In this document: positions 32,969 through 41,021 of the stretch, piece by piece | Layout of the letters: every line of letters begins with the position of its first letter | How positions within the stretch are numbered: the first letter of the stretch is position 1 | NCBI GenBank assembly: GCA_038562375.1 | Contig: JBCFAY010000005.1 | Coordinates: forward strand, 102,740 to 166,739 | Direction of reading: 5' to 3' | From: JBCFAY01 sp038562375 | GTDB lineage: Bacteria > Bacillota > Clostridia > Christensenellales > CAG-138 | Length of the DNA stretch: 64,000 bases | Position numbers and translations under genes: made by a program | The notes under the pieces: generated by a model | The model's database searches: none | What the model saw: the letters and a program-made list of their open reading frames with translations, nothing else | Told to the model about the DNA's origin: nothing

Positions 32969-33028
32969 GTCAAAGCCGCAGGCTTTGACATGGCACATAT
33001 TGAAATGCCGAAAATCCAAGGATTTTCG
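32969..33028 (+). other. Two perfect hairpins between E1 beta and E2
   Basis: GTCAAAGCC-GCA-GGCTTTGAC (32969-32989) and CGAAAATCC-AA-GGATTTTCG (33009-33028) occupy the 80-bp gap. Neither has a T-tract. They may stabilise or process the mRNA to tune E1:E2 ratio; the E2 ribosome binding site AAAGGAGG begins 3 bases after the second. Confidence 0.6.
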
Positions 33029-33044
33029 ATAAAGGAGGAATACA

Positions 33045-34325
33045 GTGGCTACGAATGTAATCATGCCGAAGTTCGGCCTTTCGATGGAAGAAGGAACCAT
33101 CAGCGTCTGGCTCGTGCGCGAAGGCGATGCGGTGAAGAAGGGCGACGCTCTGGCTGAGATCAATTCAGAAAAGCTGACGAACAACGCGCTCGCGCCCGAG
33201 GACGGCGTGCTCGCGAAGATCCTTGTGCCCGAGGGTGATACCGTCGCCTGCGGCGTAGCGATCGCGATCGTTGCCGAGCTGGGCGAAGCAATAAACGCCG
33301 CCGCTCCCGCCGCTTCCGCGGCAAAGGCGGAGGCTCCCGCCGCAGCGGCCGCTCCCGCGGCGCCCGCCGCGAGCGCGCCCACGGAGGCGGCAAGCGTCAA
33401 TATCACGCCGCGCGCAAAGAAGATCGCGGATGAAAAAGGCCTCGAGTACGCGCACATCAAGGGCACGGGCATCGAGGGCGCGATCACCGTGGACGATCTC
33501 AAGCGCTTCGGCAGGCCCCGGTCCGCGGCTGTCGCCGCCCCCGCGGCCGCGCCCGCCGCGCCTGCGGCTCCCTCTGCCCCCTCTGCCCCCGCTGTTCCGG
33601 TTTCTCCTGCTCCCGCCCCCGCTTATGCCGGGGCGCAGGGCAAGGACGCCGTCGTCAAGATGACGCCGATGCAGCAGGCGATTTCCAAGGCGATGCACCA
33701 GAGCCTTCTGAACGCCGCGCAGATCACGATCATGACCGAGGCGAACGTGAAGAACCTCGTTTCGGTATACGGCTCCCTCAAGCCGAAGTATACTTCCTCC
33801 GGGCTTAAGCTCAGCTACACCGCGATGCTCGTCAAAGCCGTCGCGATGGCGCTTGAAAACCATCCCAGGATGCGCGCGCAGCTCGCGGACGATCAGCACA
33901 TCGTCACAAAGAGCGCGATCGACATCGGCGTCGCCGTGGATATTCCGAACGGCCTCGTGGTGCCGATGATCCGCGGCGCGAACCTCAAGGATCTGCGCAC
34001 GATCTGCATCGAGCTGCTCGACATCACGACCCGCGCGAAGGCCGGCAGGCTGACCGAGGCGGACATGGGCGGCGGCGCGATCACGATCACCAACCTCGGC
34101 TCATTCGGCATCACCTACTTTACGCCGATCCTGAACGCGCCCGAGAGCGCGATCCTCGGCGTGGGCGCGATCGTCGAAAAGCCGGTTGCGCGCGACGGCG
34201 GCATCTATATCGAGCCCACGATGAACCTGAGCCTCACACATGATCACCGCGTGATCGACGGCGCGCCGGCGGCAAGATTCCTGCAGGATGTTGTTGCTTC
34301 GCTGTCCGATTTCCGCTATGCTTAA
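33045..34325 (+). CDS. Dihydrolipoamide acyltransferase E2
   Basis: This 426-residue E2 has one lipoyl domain (1-78) with the lipoylated Lys43 in EINSEKLTN, an Ala/Pro linker, a peripheral subunit-binding domain (about 122-160: ITPRAKKIADEKGLEYAHIK, GAITVDDLKRF), a second Ala/Pro linker, and a catalytic CAT domain with HDHRVIDGAPAARF (His about 401). The start is GTG 33045 with AAAGGAGG upstream. The stop TAA at 34323-34325 coincides with the left TA of an inserted MITE, so the insertion preserves the reading frame end. Confidence 0.92.
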   Translation: MATNVIMPKFGLSMEEGTISVWLVREGDAVKKGDALAEINSEKLTNNALAPEDGVLAKILVPEGDTVACGVAIAIVAELGEAINAAAPAASAAKAEAPAAAAAPAAPAASAPTEAASVNITPRAKKIADEKGLEYAHIKGTGIEGAITVDDLKRFGRPRSAAVAAPAAAPAAPAAPSAPSAPAVPVSPAPAPAYAGAQGKDAVVKMTPMQQAISKAMHQSLLNAAQITIMTEANVKNLVSVYGSLKPKYTSSGLKLSYTAMLVKAVAMALENHPRMRAQLADDQHIVTKSAIDIGVAVDIPNGLVVPMIRGANLKDLRTICIELLDITTRAKAGRLTEADMGGGAITITNLGSFGITYFTPILNAPESAILGVGAIVEKPVARDGGIYIEPTMNLSLTHDHRVIDGAPAARFLQDVVASLSDFRYA

Positions 34326-34600
34326 GGTAAGGGGAGTCGAACCCCTGCGGTTTAGGCAGCCGGAAAGCACGCCATCGCTGTGTTGCCGGCACTCGCCGTA
34401 GGCCCCCCCTACCCCTTCGTACCGGCGCCTTGCGCTGACATGCTTTTCGGCCGTCTAAACTCTTCGACCTCAAAATTGCCGGTTTGGATGCAATTCGAGG
34501 AAGAGGAAGGAACCGTAGCGGTGTCTACGGCGACTGACGGTGACAATGAAGTGCGCCAAACCAGCAGGTTTGAGGCGCAGGGGTTCGGCTCCCCTTACCT
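34325..34600. mobile_element. MITE-like element with TA target duplication
   Basis: A 276-bp element has 25-bp terminal inverted repeats (34325-34349 and 34576-34600, one mismatch) beginning AGGTAAGGGGAG and flanked by TA on both sides (34323-34324 and 34601-34602), as in IS630/Tc1-mariner-type elements. It carries no transposase. Each terminal repeat contains a T-arm-like GGGGAGTCGAACCCC hairpin that mimics a tRNA 3' end. Short frames inside (for example one ending in FEAQGFGSPYLN) are of a type I recall as spurious ORFs in gut Firmicutes genomes. It separates E2 from E3. Confidence 0.78.
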
Positions 34601-34643
34601 TAATGCTGTACGGCGCTAAGCAAAAATTGGGAGGAAAACACGC

Positions 34644-36050
34644 ATGCATGATCTGATTATCATCGGCGCGGGCCCTGGCGGTTACGTCGCGGCGATCCGC
34701 GCGGCGCAGCTTGGGATGAAGGTTGCGCTCATCGAGCGCGAGGAGCTGGGCGGCACCTGCCTCAACCACGGGTGCATCCCTACGAAAGCGCTCTATAAGA
34801 ACGCTCAGGTTCTTTCCTACTTTAAGAAATCCGAGACGTTCGGCATCCATCTGGACGGCGGCTTTTCGCTCGACATGGATCTTGTGCAGCAGCGCAAGCA
34901 GTCGGTCGTAAAGACCCTCGTGAGCGGCGTCGGCCAGCTTTTAAAGACCAACGGCGTAACCGTTATTAAGGGCGAGGCCCGCATCCTGGCTCCCGGCCGC
35001 GTCGAGGTAACGGCGGCGGACGGTAGCAATAGCACGGTGGAAGCCGCCCGCATACTGATCGCGACCGGTTCGGACAGCGCGATGCCGCCGGTCCCCGGCA
35101 TGGACCTCGAGGGCGTCATCACGAGCCGCGAGGCGCTGGCGCTTTCAAGCGTACCCAAGCGCATCGTGATCGTGGGCGGCGGCGTGATCGGCATCGAGTT
35201 CGCCGGGATCTTCAAGGAATTCGGCGCAGAGGTCACGGTCGTGGAATTCATGCCCGCGATACTCCCCCTGATGGACCGCGATATCGCCAAGCGCCTTGCG
35301 CGCACTTTGACCAAACAGCGCGGCATCCGCATTTTGGTCGACACCCGCGTCGAACGCGTCGAAAAAGCGTCGGACGGAAGCCTCGTAGCTTCCATCGCGG
35401 CCAAGGACTCGACCGAGCAGATCGCATGCGACTGCGTGCTGGTGGCGACGGGCCGCGTGAGCAACGTCAAGGGCCTCGGGCTCGACGAACTCGGCGTGAA
35501 GTACGACCGCAGGGGCGTCAAGGTCGACGAGAACTACGAGACGAACGTCAAGGGCATCTACGCGATCGGCGACGTCACGGGCCGCGTGATGCTCGCGCAC
35601 GTCGCGTCGGAGGAGGGCGTCGTCGCCGTCGAGCGCATGATGGGCCACGACCGCGCGCTCAATTACGATCTGATACCGGCGGCGGTATTTACGTTCCCGG
35701 ACGTCGCAACCGTCGGCCTGACCGAGGAACAGCTCGTCGAGCGCAATATCGAATACCGCGTGGGCAAGTCCATGTACGCGGGCAACGGCAAGGCGCTCAC
35801 GATGAACGATGCGGAAGGCATCGTCAAGGTGCTCGCGAGCCCGGATTCGAGCGCGCTCTACGGCGTGCACATCCTCGGCCCGAACGCGAGCGACACGATC
35901 ACCGAGGCGGTGGCGGCCATGAACGGCATGTTCACGCTCGAGGAGATCTCGCGAGTGGTGCACGGGCATCCGACGCTGTCCGAGGCGTTCGCGGAAGCCG
36001 TTAACTCGCTGATCGGCTGTGCGATCCACACGCCGAACGCGCGCAAATAA
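34644..36050 (+). CDS. lpdA: Dihydrolipoyl dehydrogenase E3
   Basis: This 468-residue flavoprotein disulfide reductase has FAD motif IIGAGPGGYVAAIRAA, redox pair Cys39/Cys44 in GGTCLNHGCIPTKAL, NAD motif IVGGGVIGIEFAG, GIYAIGDVTG, and the C-terminal His-Glu motif HGHPTLSEAFAEA (His about 442). It reoxidises the lipoyl group of the E2 encoded upstream. GGGAGG precedes ATG 34644. The MITE between E2 and E3 means its expression depends on read-through or on a promoter within the element. Confidence 0.95.
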   Translation: MHDLIIIGAGPGGYVAAIRAAQLGMKVALIEREELGGTCLNHGCIPTKALYKNAQVLSYFKKSETFGIHLDGGFSLDMDLVQQRKQSVVKTLVSGVGQLLKTNGVTVIKGEARILAPGRVEVTAADGSNSTVEAARILIATGSDSAMPPVPGMDLEGVITSREALALSSVPKRIVIVGGGVIGIEFAGIFKEFGAEVTVVEFMPAILPLMDRDIAKRLARTLTKQRGIRILVDTRVERVEKASDGSLVASIAAKDSTEQIACDCVLVATGRVSNVKGLGLDELGVKYDRRGVKVDENYETNVKGIYAIGDVTGRVMLAHVASEEGVVAVERMMGHDRALNYDLIPAAVFTFPDVATVGLTEEQLVERNIEYRVGKSMYAGNGKALTMNDAEGIVKVLASPDSSALYGVHILGPNASDTITEAVAAMNGMFTLEEISRVVHGHPTLSEAFAEAVNSLIGCAIHTPNARK

Positions 36051-36062
36051 GGAGGATATGGT

Positions 36063-36410
36063 ATGCAGAGGCATTCGTTCGATAAACCTCCGTACATCGA
36101 GGAGCTCACCTTCCGCGTGAAGCCGGAGCTGCTCGAAAAGTACATCGAGCAGAACTACACCCACTGGATCAGCGCGCTTTCAGGCAAGCCGGGCTTCCTC
36201 GGCGGCCAGGTATGGGTCGGCGAAGAGGGTACGGGCGAGGTCACGAACCTGTATTTCTGGGAGAACTATGAGGATTACGCGAACATCGACCAGGATTGGC
36301 TTTCCGGCATGAAGAAGAAGTCCGGCGAGCTCATGGGCGAAGGGAACGTCCAGTTCATCGGCCAGATGAAGGAGAGCAAGAAGAAATACCTCGCCTGCGA
36401 ATACCGGTAG
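36063..36410 (+). CDS. Small ABM-like (dimeric alpha/beta barrel) protein
   Basis: This 115-residue protein contains FRVKPELLEKYIEQNYTHW, GKPGFLGGQVWVGEE, and TNLYFWENYEDYANI, the spacing seen in antibiotic-biosynthesis-monooxygenase-like stress proteins. It has no predicted membrane or metal motif. GGAGG lies upstream and only 12 bp separate it from lpdA, so it is the last gene of the dehydrogenase-complex operon. A cofactor-free oxygenase or small-molecule binding role is possible; function is unknown. Confidence 0.6.
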   Translation: MQRHSFDKPPYIEELTFRVKPELLEKYIEQNYTHWISALSGKPGFLGGQVWVGEEGTGEVTNLYFWENYEDYANIDQDWLSGMKKKSGELMGEGNVQFIGQMKESKKKYLACEYR

Positions 36411-36442
36411 GCCTGAAGCGGTCTTCAAAAGAACGATACAAA

Positions 36443-36475
36443 CGCCTCCCCATAACGGGGAGGCGTACTCTATTT
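36443..36475 (+). terminator. Terminator of the dehydrogenase-complex operon
   Basis: CGCCTCCCC-ATAAC-GGGGAGGCG (36443-36465) is followed by a weak TACTCTATTT tract. Confidence 0.65.
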
Positions 36476-36649
36476 GCAGGGAGCGCCGCTTGGTCCCGAT
36501 TGAACGCGGCTAAAGGCACGGCCGAAACGCGCCCGAAGCAACGGCTTCAAAGCCAAAGGGATATCGGCGCCGCCCGTATCCCTGCGGGCGCGTAAAAAAA
36601 AGCAGCCCGAACGCGCTTTGCAACAACCCCATCCGCAGGCTTCGGCAGC

Positions 36650-36675
36650 ACAAGAAAAACGCCCCCCGTGGGCGC
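36650..36675 (-). terminator. Terminator of the diguanylate cyclase gene
   Basis: On the minus strand a short CGCCC-ACGG-GGGCG-type stem is followed by TTTTTCTT, about 25 bp after the stop. Confidence 0.6.
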
Positions 36676-36696
36676 TTCAAAGCGGCATGCCGCCAA

Positions 36697-38334
36697 TCAG
36701 TCGTTCTTTGCGGGGAGAAGCACGGTCGTGCAGCGGTGTTTGCCCTGGGACTTGGATTCGTACATGGCGCGGTCGGCGCATTCAAAGAGCGTTTCAAACG
36801 TGACGGTATTCTGCTGCGCGACGGCCATGCCGATGGAAGCGGACGTCTCGATGGACTGCTCCCCGGCGATGACCGGCTCGGAGAGGATCGCGCTCAATTT
36901 GCCCACTTTGTCGGGCAGCATCTCATAACGCGAGATATGGTTGAAGAACACGACGAATTCGTCGCCGCCCATGCGGCCGATGATATCGTCGCCGCGGAAC
37001 TCCTGCGATATGCGCGAGGCGAACTCCTTGAGCACCTGGTCGCCCGCGACGTGGCCGTAGGTATCGTTGATGCGCTTGAAATCGTCGATATCGATCATGA
37101 GCATCGCGCACAGGAGGTTGCCCGCATCCGGGGAGGCAAGCCTTTGTCCGATGGAGCGCACGGTCGCCTCGCGGTTGAACACATTGGTCATCAGGTCGCG
37201 TTCGGCCTGCATTTTAAGGGTCAACTCATAGCTTTTCTTCGCGGTGATGTCCCTTCCGCTCATGAAAGCGGAGACGGAACCCGAGCTGTGATACCCCGCG
37301 ATGAGGTACACCGTCAGGTCGATCCAAAGCACCTGCTGATGCTTGTTCAAAAAGCGGAACTCGAAGCACTTTTCCCGCTCTCCGAGATGATAGGCGTCCA
37401 GCAGCGTTCTGCGCCGCATTTGGGAGAGGAACCGGTCGAGATCGTCCTGATGCACGAAACGGTTCGCGCATCGCGAGATGAACGAGGAGTAGCTGCACGG
37501 CAACGCGTAGGAAACGCGCGAGAGCGTATCCTCGTCGGAGGCGAGCATTCGATCGAGGCTCAGATCCGCTTCGCAGAAGAAGATGCTGGAGCTCTTGAGC
37601 GCGTTGCAAAGCTGCACGAACCCGGTGCGCATCAGATCCATCCGCTTGAGATGGTCGATGTTTTCCTCGATCCCGAGCGCCGTGGACGGCTTGCCCTGTC
37701 CGTCGAAGCCGCTGACGATGTAGGTGAGCTTGCACCAGTGGTAGGTGAGATCCGCGTCATCCGCGATCCTGCCGATCCAGCAGGCGGTCTGCTGCCCCTC
37801 CCGGAGGCTTTTATACATTTCGCACAGGCTCGGGAAATCCGACTCGTGCACGATCCTGTTGCGGGAATAATATGCGGGAACGTCCGTGGCGATACAGGTG
37901 AGCTTTTGCTCGCGCGCGCTGAGTATGGAATAGTGAAGTTCGCGGTTGTTTGTAAGATCCAACTCGCGCAGCGTGCGCGCCGACGAGGCTGCGGTGGAAG
38001 AGAACTGCTCCGCCGCCAATGAGAAGCCGGAGAGGTTTTTGCGCACGTCCAACGCCCCCTCCTCCTGCAGCGATACGGGAACGCTCAGGGATTCGAGCAT
38101 GATGAACGCGTCCTGATCGGGCGTGTCCACGCGTGTGGAATCCCGCTCTCTTTCGCACGACGGGGACGCCTCCGACGCCAGGCACTCAAAAACACCGCAG
38201 GAAGAAGCGGCTTCTGCGTCGTTTAAGTTCGAGAAAAACATGCCGGCGCTTCGCCTCAGGATGCTTCCGCCGCTGCGTTTTTTGGCAGCGCCGCCACGAT
38301 CGGAGGGTTTGCCTCTGTCGGTGTTTGAACTCAT
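36697..38334 (-). CDS. GGDEF-domain diguanylate cyclase with PAS-like sensor region
   Basis: This 545-residue protein ends with a GGDEF domain (about 375-545): MLMIDIDDFKRINDTYGHVAGD and the active-site GRMGGDEFVVFF. An inhibitory I-site RxxD (RGDD) lies five residues before GGDEF, so product feedback is expected. The central part (about 215-370) looks PAS-like, ending in SGRDITAKKSYEL linking to the cyclase. The N-terminal 100 residues are low-complexity, and no membrane segment is evident, so it is probably a cytoplasmic c-di-GMP synthase. GAGG lies 8 bases upstream of ATG. Confidence 0.9.
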   Translation of the reverse strand: MSSNTDRGKPSDRGGAAKKRSGGSILRRSAGMFFSNLNDAEAASSCGVFECLASEASPSCERERDSTRVDTPDQDAFIMLESLSVPVSLQEEGALDVRKNLSGFSLAAEQFSSTAASSARTLRELDLTNNRELHYSILSAREQKLTCIATDVPAYYSRNRIVHESDFPSLCEMYKSLREGQQTACWIGRIADDADLTYHWCKLTYIVSGFDGQGKPSTALGIEENIDHLKRMDLMRTGFVQLCNALKSSSIFFCEADLSLDRMLASDEDTLSRVSYALPCSYSSFISRCANRFVHQDDLDRFLSQMRRRTLLDAYHLGEREKCFEFRFLNKHQQVLWIDLTVYLIAGYHSSGSVSAFMSGRDITAKKSYELTLKMQAERDLMTNVFNREATVRSIGQRLASPDAGNLLCAMLMIDIDDFKRINDTYGHVAGDQVLKEFASRISQEFRGDDIIGRMGGDEFVVFFNHISRYEMLPDKVGKLSAILSEPVIAGEQSIETSASIGMAVAQQNTVTFETLFECADRAMYESKSQGKHRCTTVLLPAKND

Positions 38335-38468
38335 ATTAGCGCCTCAAGAAAATATTTCCTGTTGTTGCCAGTATATATTGCCCAAGGTTACGATTCAAGC
38401 GATAGTTTTGAAGAACGCGGAAGATGTTTGCCGAACGCTGTCGAACGCGTTGCCCCCAAAGGAAACAA

Positions 38469-38519
38469 AAGCGGTCCGGGGCCGTATCCCCTGAGACGGG
38501 AGGACGCGCCGGACCGCTT
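38469..38519 (-). terminator. Terminator of the L,D-transpeptidase gene
   Basis: An 11-bp perfect stem (38469-38479 with 38509-38519) is followed on the minus strand by TTTGTTTCC. Confidence 0.7.
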
Positions 38520-38541
38520 GAATACGCCCGTTTGAGCGCGA

Positions 38542-39801
38542 TCAGCCGATGTCCAGACAAACGGCGCTGATGTATCCCTTCAGGCCGTTCGCCTCGGCGT
38601 AATACCAATTCCCGGCGGCGCTAAAGAGCGTTACCGGCGTGCCCGGATCGAGCACCGCGAGTATCGCGCTGCCCTCGGTCGTCGGCTGGTCGCGGAAGCT
38701 CGCGCGCAGCGTGGATTTGACAACCGCCTGCCGGGGGCCGCCGCTCGTGGGGTCGTCGAGCGAGGGGTAGACCAGAACGGTCTTCTTTGCGACGTACTTG
38801 GTGCGCAAATAGCCGCTTGCGCCGTTATAGCTGCCGACGTACCAGCCCTCTAAGGGGGATTCGCTCACGGTTACCTCGGCGCCCTTTGGGATGGACGTAA
38901 CCTTTTGTGCTTCCGTCGAAGCAAAGGCGTAGACATACGTCTTTGCGGTGGCGATATAGCCCGTGCGCGAGGCGACGGGCGCGTCGGGATCAAACCGCAG
39001 CAGCGCGGTCTTGACATAGCCGAGTTTGCCGCCCGAGGTGCGCGCCTTTACCCACTCGCTCCCGATCTGCAGCAGATCGAGCTTGTCTCCGGCCTTCAGC
39101 GTCGCCAGCGTCTTATCGCGGGTGCTGGAAAAACCGCTGCGCAAAGGCGTCTTATCAAAGCGTACGATTGCCGGGATGACCGGCGGAGCGCCCTTTTGGT
39201 CCTGCGGATGGACATACTCCCCGTAGGACGCCATGGCGGCCTTGATGCTTTTTACCAGCGCGGCGTCCGCGGGCTTGCTGCGGGTGATCCTGCAGAGCGT
39301 GCCGGGGGGGCAGTTGTAGAAGATCCACTGCGCAACTTCGGGCAGCACGCGGATGCAGCCGTGGGAGAGCGCCTTGCCGAGCCCATTGTAGGCGCTTCTG
39401 GACATCGAGGTGAGCTTGGTGGAATCATAGAGCACGCTGTGGATGTATACGCCGCGCACCACCTGCGACCAATACTGCGCGTACTGGCCGAACGCCACGA
39501 AATACCCGAAGCGCTCCTTCAGATCCCCGAGGCGGTACGTGCCCGCGCCGGTGGGGAACTCCTCGTTTCCGGTGGTGCAAAGCCCCTGGAGCACCACGGA
39601 GGCAAACTTGCCGGAGCCGTCTTTCGCGTACACCGTGATGACCTGGTTTGTAAGATCCACCTCGATCATATACCGGTCGGAATCGGTATTCTCGTAGTCC
39701 ACTTTGCTGGTATTCCCCGGAAGCGTCGTGGCTCCCGCCGTGGGCAGCGCCGAAAAAAGAGCCGCGAGGGCCAATAGAAGCAAAATGAATCTCCGTCTCA
39801 T
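38542..39801 (-). CDS. Secreted L,D-transpeptidase with SH3-type repeats
   Basis: This 419-residue protein has a Sec signal peptide (MRRRFILLLLALAALF...TAGA), then a YkuD catalytic domain with His121 (YIHSVLYD) and the signature LSHGCIRV (His147, Cys149), then about three SH3b-like modules (KTPLRSGFSSTRDKTLATLK, GYIATAKTYVY, KSTLRASFRDQPTTEG). It would crosslink or anchor peptidoglycan outside the membrane. The gene is monocistronic with its own terminator, and a TATAAT box stands upstream at about 39880 on the minus strand. Confidence 0.92.
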   Translation of the reverse strand: MRRRFILLLLALAALFSALPTAGATTLPGNTSKVDYENTDSDRYMIEVDLTNQVITVYAKDGSGKFASVVLQGLCTTGNEEFPTGAGTYRLGDLKERFGYFVAFGQYAQYWSQVVRGVYIHSVLYDSTKLTSMSRSAYNGLGKALSHGCIRVLPEVAQWIFYNCPPGTLCRITRSKPADAALVKSIKAAMASYGEYVHPQDQKGAPPVIPAIVRFDKTPLRSGFSSTRDKTLATLKAGDKLDLLQIGSEWVKARTSGGKLGYVKTALLRFDPDAPVASRTGYIATAKTYVYAFASTEAQKVTSIPKGAEVTVSESPLEGWYVGSYNGASGYLRTKYVAKKTVLVYPSLDDPTSGGPRQAVVKSTLRASFRDQPTTEGSAILAVLDPGTPVTLFSAAGNWYYAEANGLKGYISAVCLDIG

Positions 39802-39951
39802 CCTGTACCTCCAACATCGAATCGGATTGTAAACTTGTGGGAGCGCGCGATATAGAATCTAGCTCCATTTATATCAATTATATCCTGCTTGGGCAATAGA
39901 TTCTTCCATATACGCGCTCGTTTTACAAACTGTTCATGATTTCGCGCGGCA

Positions 39952-39980
39952 TTGACAAGCGGGATAAAGCGGAGTATCGT
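39952..39980 (+). promoter_or_regulatory. Sigma-A promoter of the HD-domain gene
   Basis: TTGACA (39952-39957) and TATCGT (39975-39980) are 17 bp apart, about 115 bp before the start codon. Confidence 0.7.
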
Positions 39981-40097
39981 AATCCTACGGGATCGCCGCG
40001 CGGATTTTTGGGGAATACCGGGCCAAAAAGCGCTTGGGCGAATTGGGCGGGGCCGCCGGAGCGGGCGGAACGCCTAAACAACAAGGAGCCGGGTACG

Positions 40098-40658
40098 ATG
40101 AAAACCAGAGAAGAAGCTTTAAACCTTTTGAAAGAGTATAACAAGAATGAATCGCTCGTAAAGCACGCGCTGGCGGTAGAGGCCGTGATGCGCCGCTTTG
40201 CGCGGCTCAGGGGCTATGACGAGGAGTACTGGGGCATCGTCGGGCTGCTGCACGATGTCGATTATGAACGCTATCCCGAACAGCACTGTCTGATGTCGCG
40301 CGAGCTGCTTGTTCGCACCGGCTACGACGAGGCGTTCGTGCACGCGGTGATGAGCCACGGCTACGGCCTGTGCACCGACGTCGCGCCGGAGCATCCGATG
40401 GAGAAGGTTCTCTATACCATCGACGAGCTGACCGGGCTGATCGCGGCGACGGTCTATATGCGTCCTTCGAGGAGCATCCTGGACCTCGAAAGCAAATCCG
40501 TGTTGAAGAAATTCAAGCAGGCGTCCTTCGCCGCGGGCGTAAACCGCGAGATCATCGCCAAGGGCTGCGAAATGCTCGATATGGAGCTCGCCTCGGTGAT
40601 CGGGGAGTGCATCGAGGGCATGAAACCGAACGCAGAGGAACTTGGCCTTTTGGGATAA
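40098..40658 (+). CDS. HD-domain phosphohydrolase-like protein
   Basis: This 186-residue protein has the HD metal site spread over LVKHALAVE, GLLHDVDYERYPEQH and VMSHGYGLC, followed by a helical C-terminus. ATG 40098 follows AAGGAGCC; the in-frame extension to 39936 is rejected because it runs through the promoter. Such small HD proteins hydrolyse nucleotides or phosphoesters of unspecified nature. It stands alone before spo0A. Confidence 0.8.
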   Translation: MKTREEALNLLKEYNKNESLVKHALAVEAVMRRFARLRGYDEEYWGIVGLLHDVDYERYPEQHCLMSRELLVRTGYDEAFVHAVMSHGYGLCTDVAPEHPMEKVLYTIDELTGLIAATVYMRPSRSILDLESKSVLKKFKQASFAAGVNREIIAKGCEMLDMELASVIGECIEGMKPNAEELGLLG

Positions 40659-40821
40659 TGTGTAGATACGGCGTTTTGGGCGAACGGCCCCGAAGCGCGT
40701 GGAGCGATGTCACAATCGCTAAATATTGAGAATATTCGCTGACGTACCACAATGGATTGCGTCGCATGGGCGCGCACTATAGCAGCGGGCATTTTAGGCC
40801 GCTGCTTTTGTTCCGCTATAG

Positions 40822-40968
40822 TTCGACAAAACTTTCGCTATTTGGGTATATAAATCGACAGATACCTAGCTATTACATCCCTACCCACGCGATTTTAATA
40901 ATGTTACCATAAATATACAATAATAATTGTTTTGTCGATTTTCTATTAAAGCTCTCTAATTTGTCGTA
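40822..40968. promoter_or_regulatory. spo0A: AT-rich spo0A control region with 0A-box-like motifs
   Basis: The gap before spo0A contains an exact 0A box TGTCGAA on the minus strand (40822-40828) and three near-matches: TGTCGAT at 40860-40854 (minus), TGTCGAT at 40933-40939 and TGTCGTA at 40962-40968. This fits autoregulation of spo0A. Between them lies a long A/T-rich stretch likely holding the promoter. Confidence 0.5.
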
Positions 40969-41021
40969 AGCGATATACTGAATTTTCACCACAACCAACA
41001 AAAGAGAATAAGGAGGAACTT

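Noticed and set aside
34325..34600. tRNA or tmRNA gene suggested by a T-arm-like 3' end
   Set aside because: Both ends carry the same T-arm-like inverted repeat, there is no D-arm/anticodon arrangement or CCA, and TA duplications flank it, so a MITE explains it better.
34470..34850. 126-aa minus-strand frame across the MITE and the lpdA start
   Set aside because: It spans an inverted-repeat element and overlaps lpdA; its N-terminal part is antisense to lpdA and the remainder is repeat-derived.
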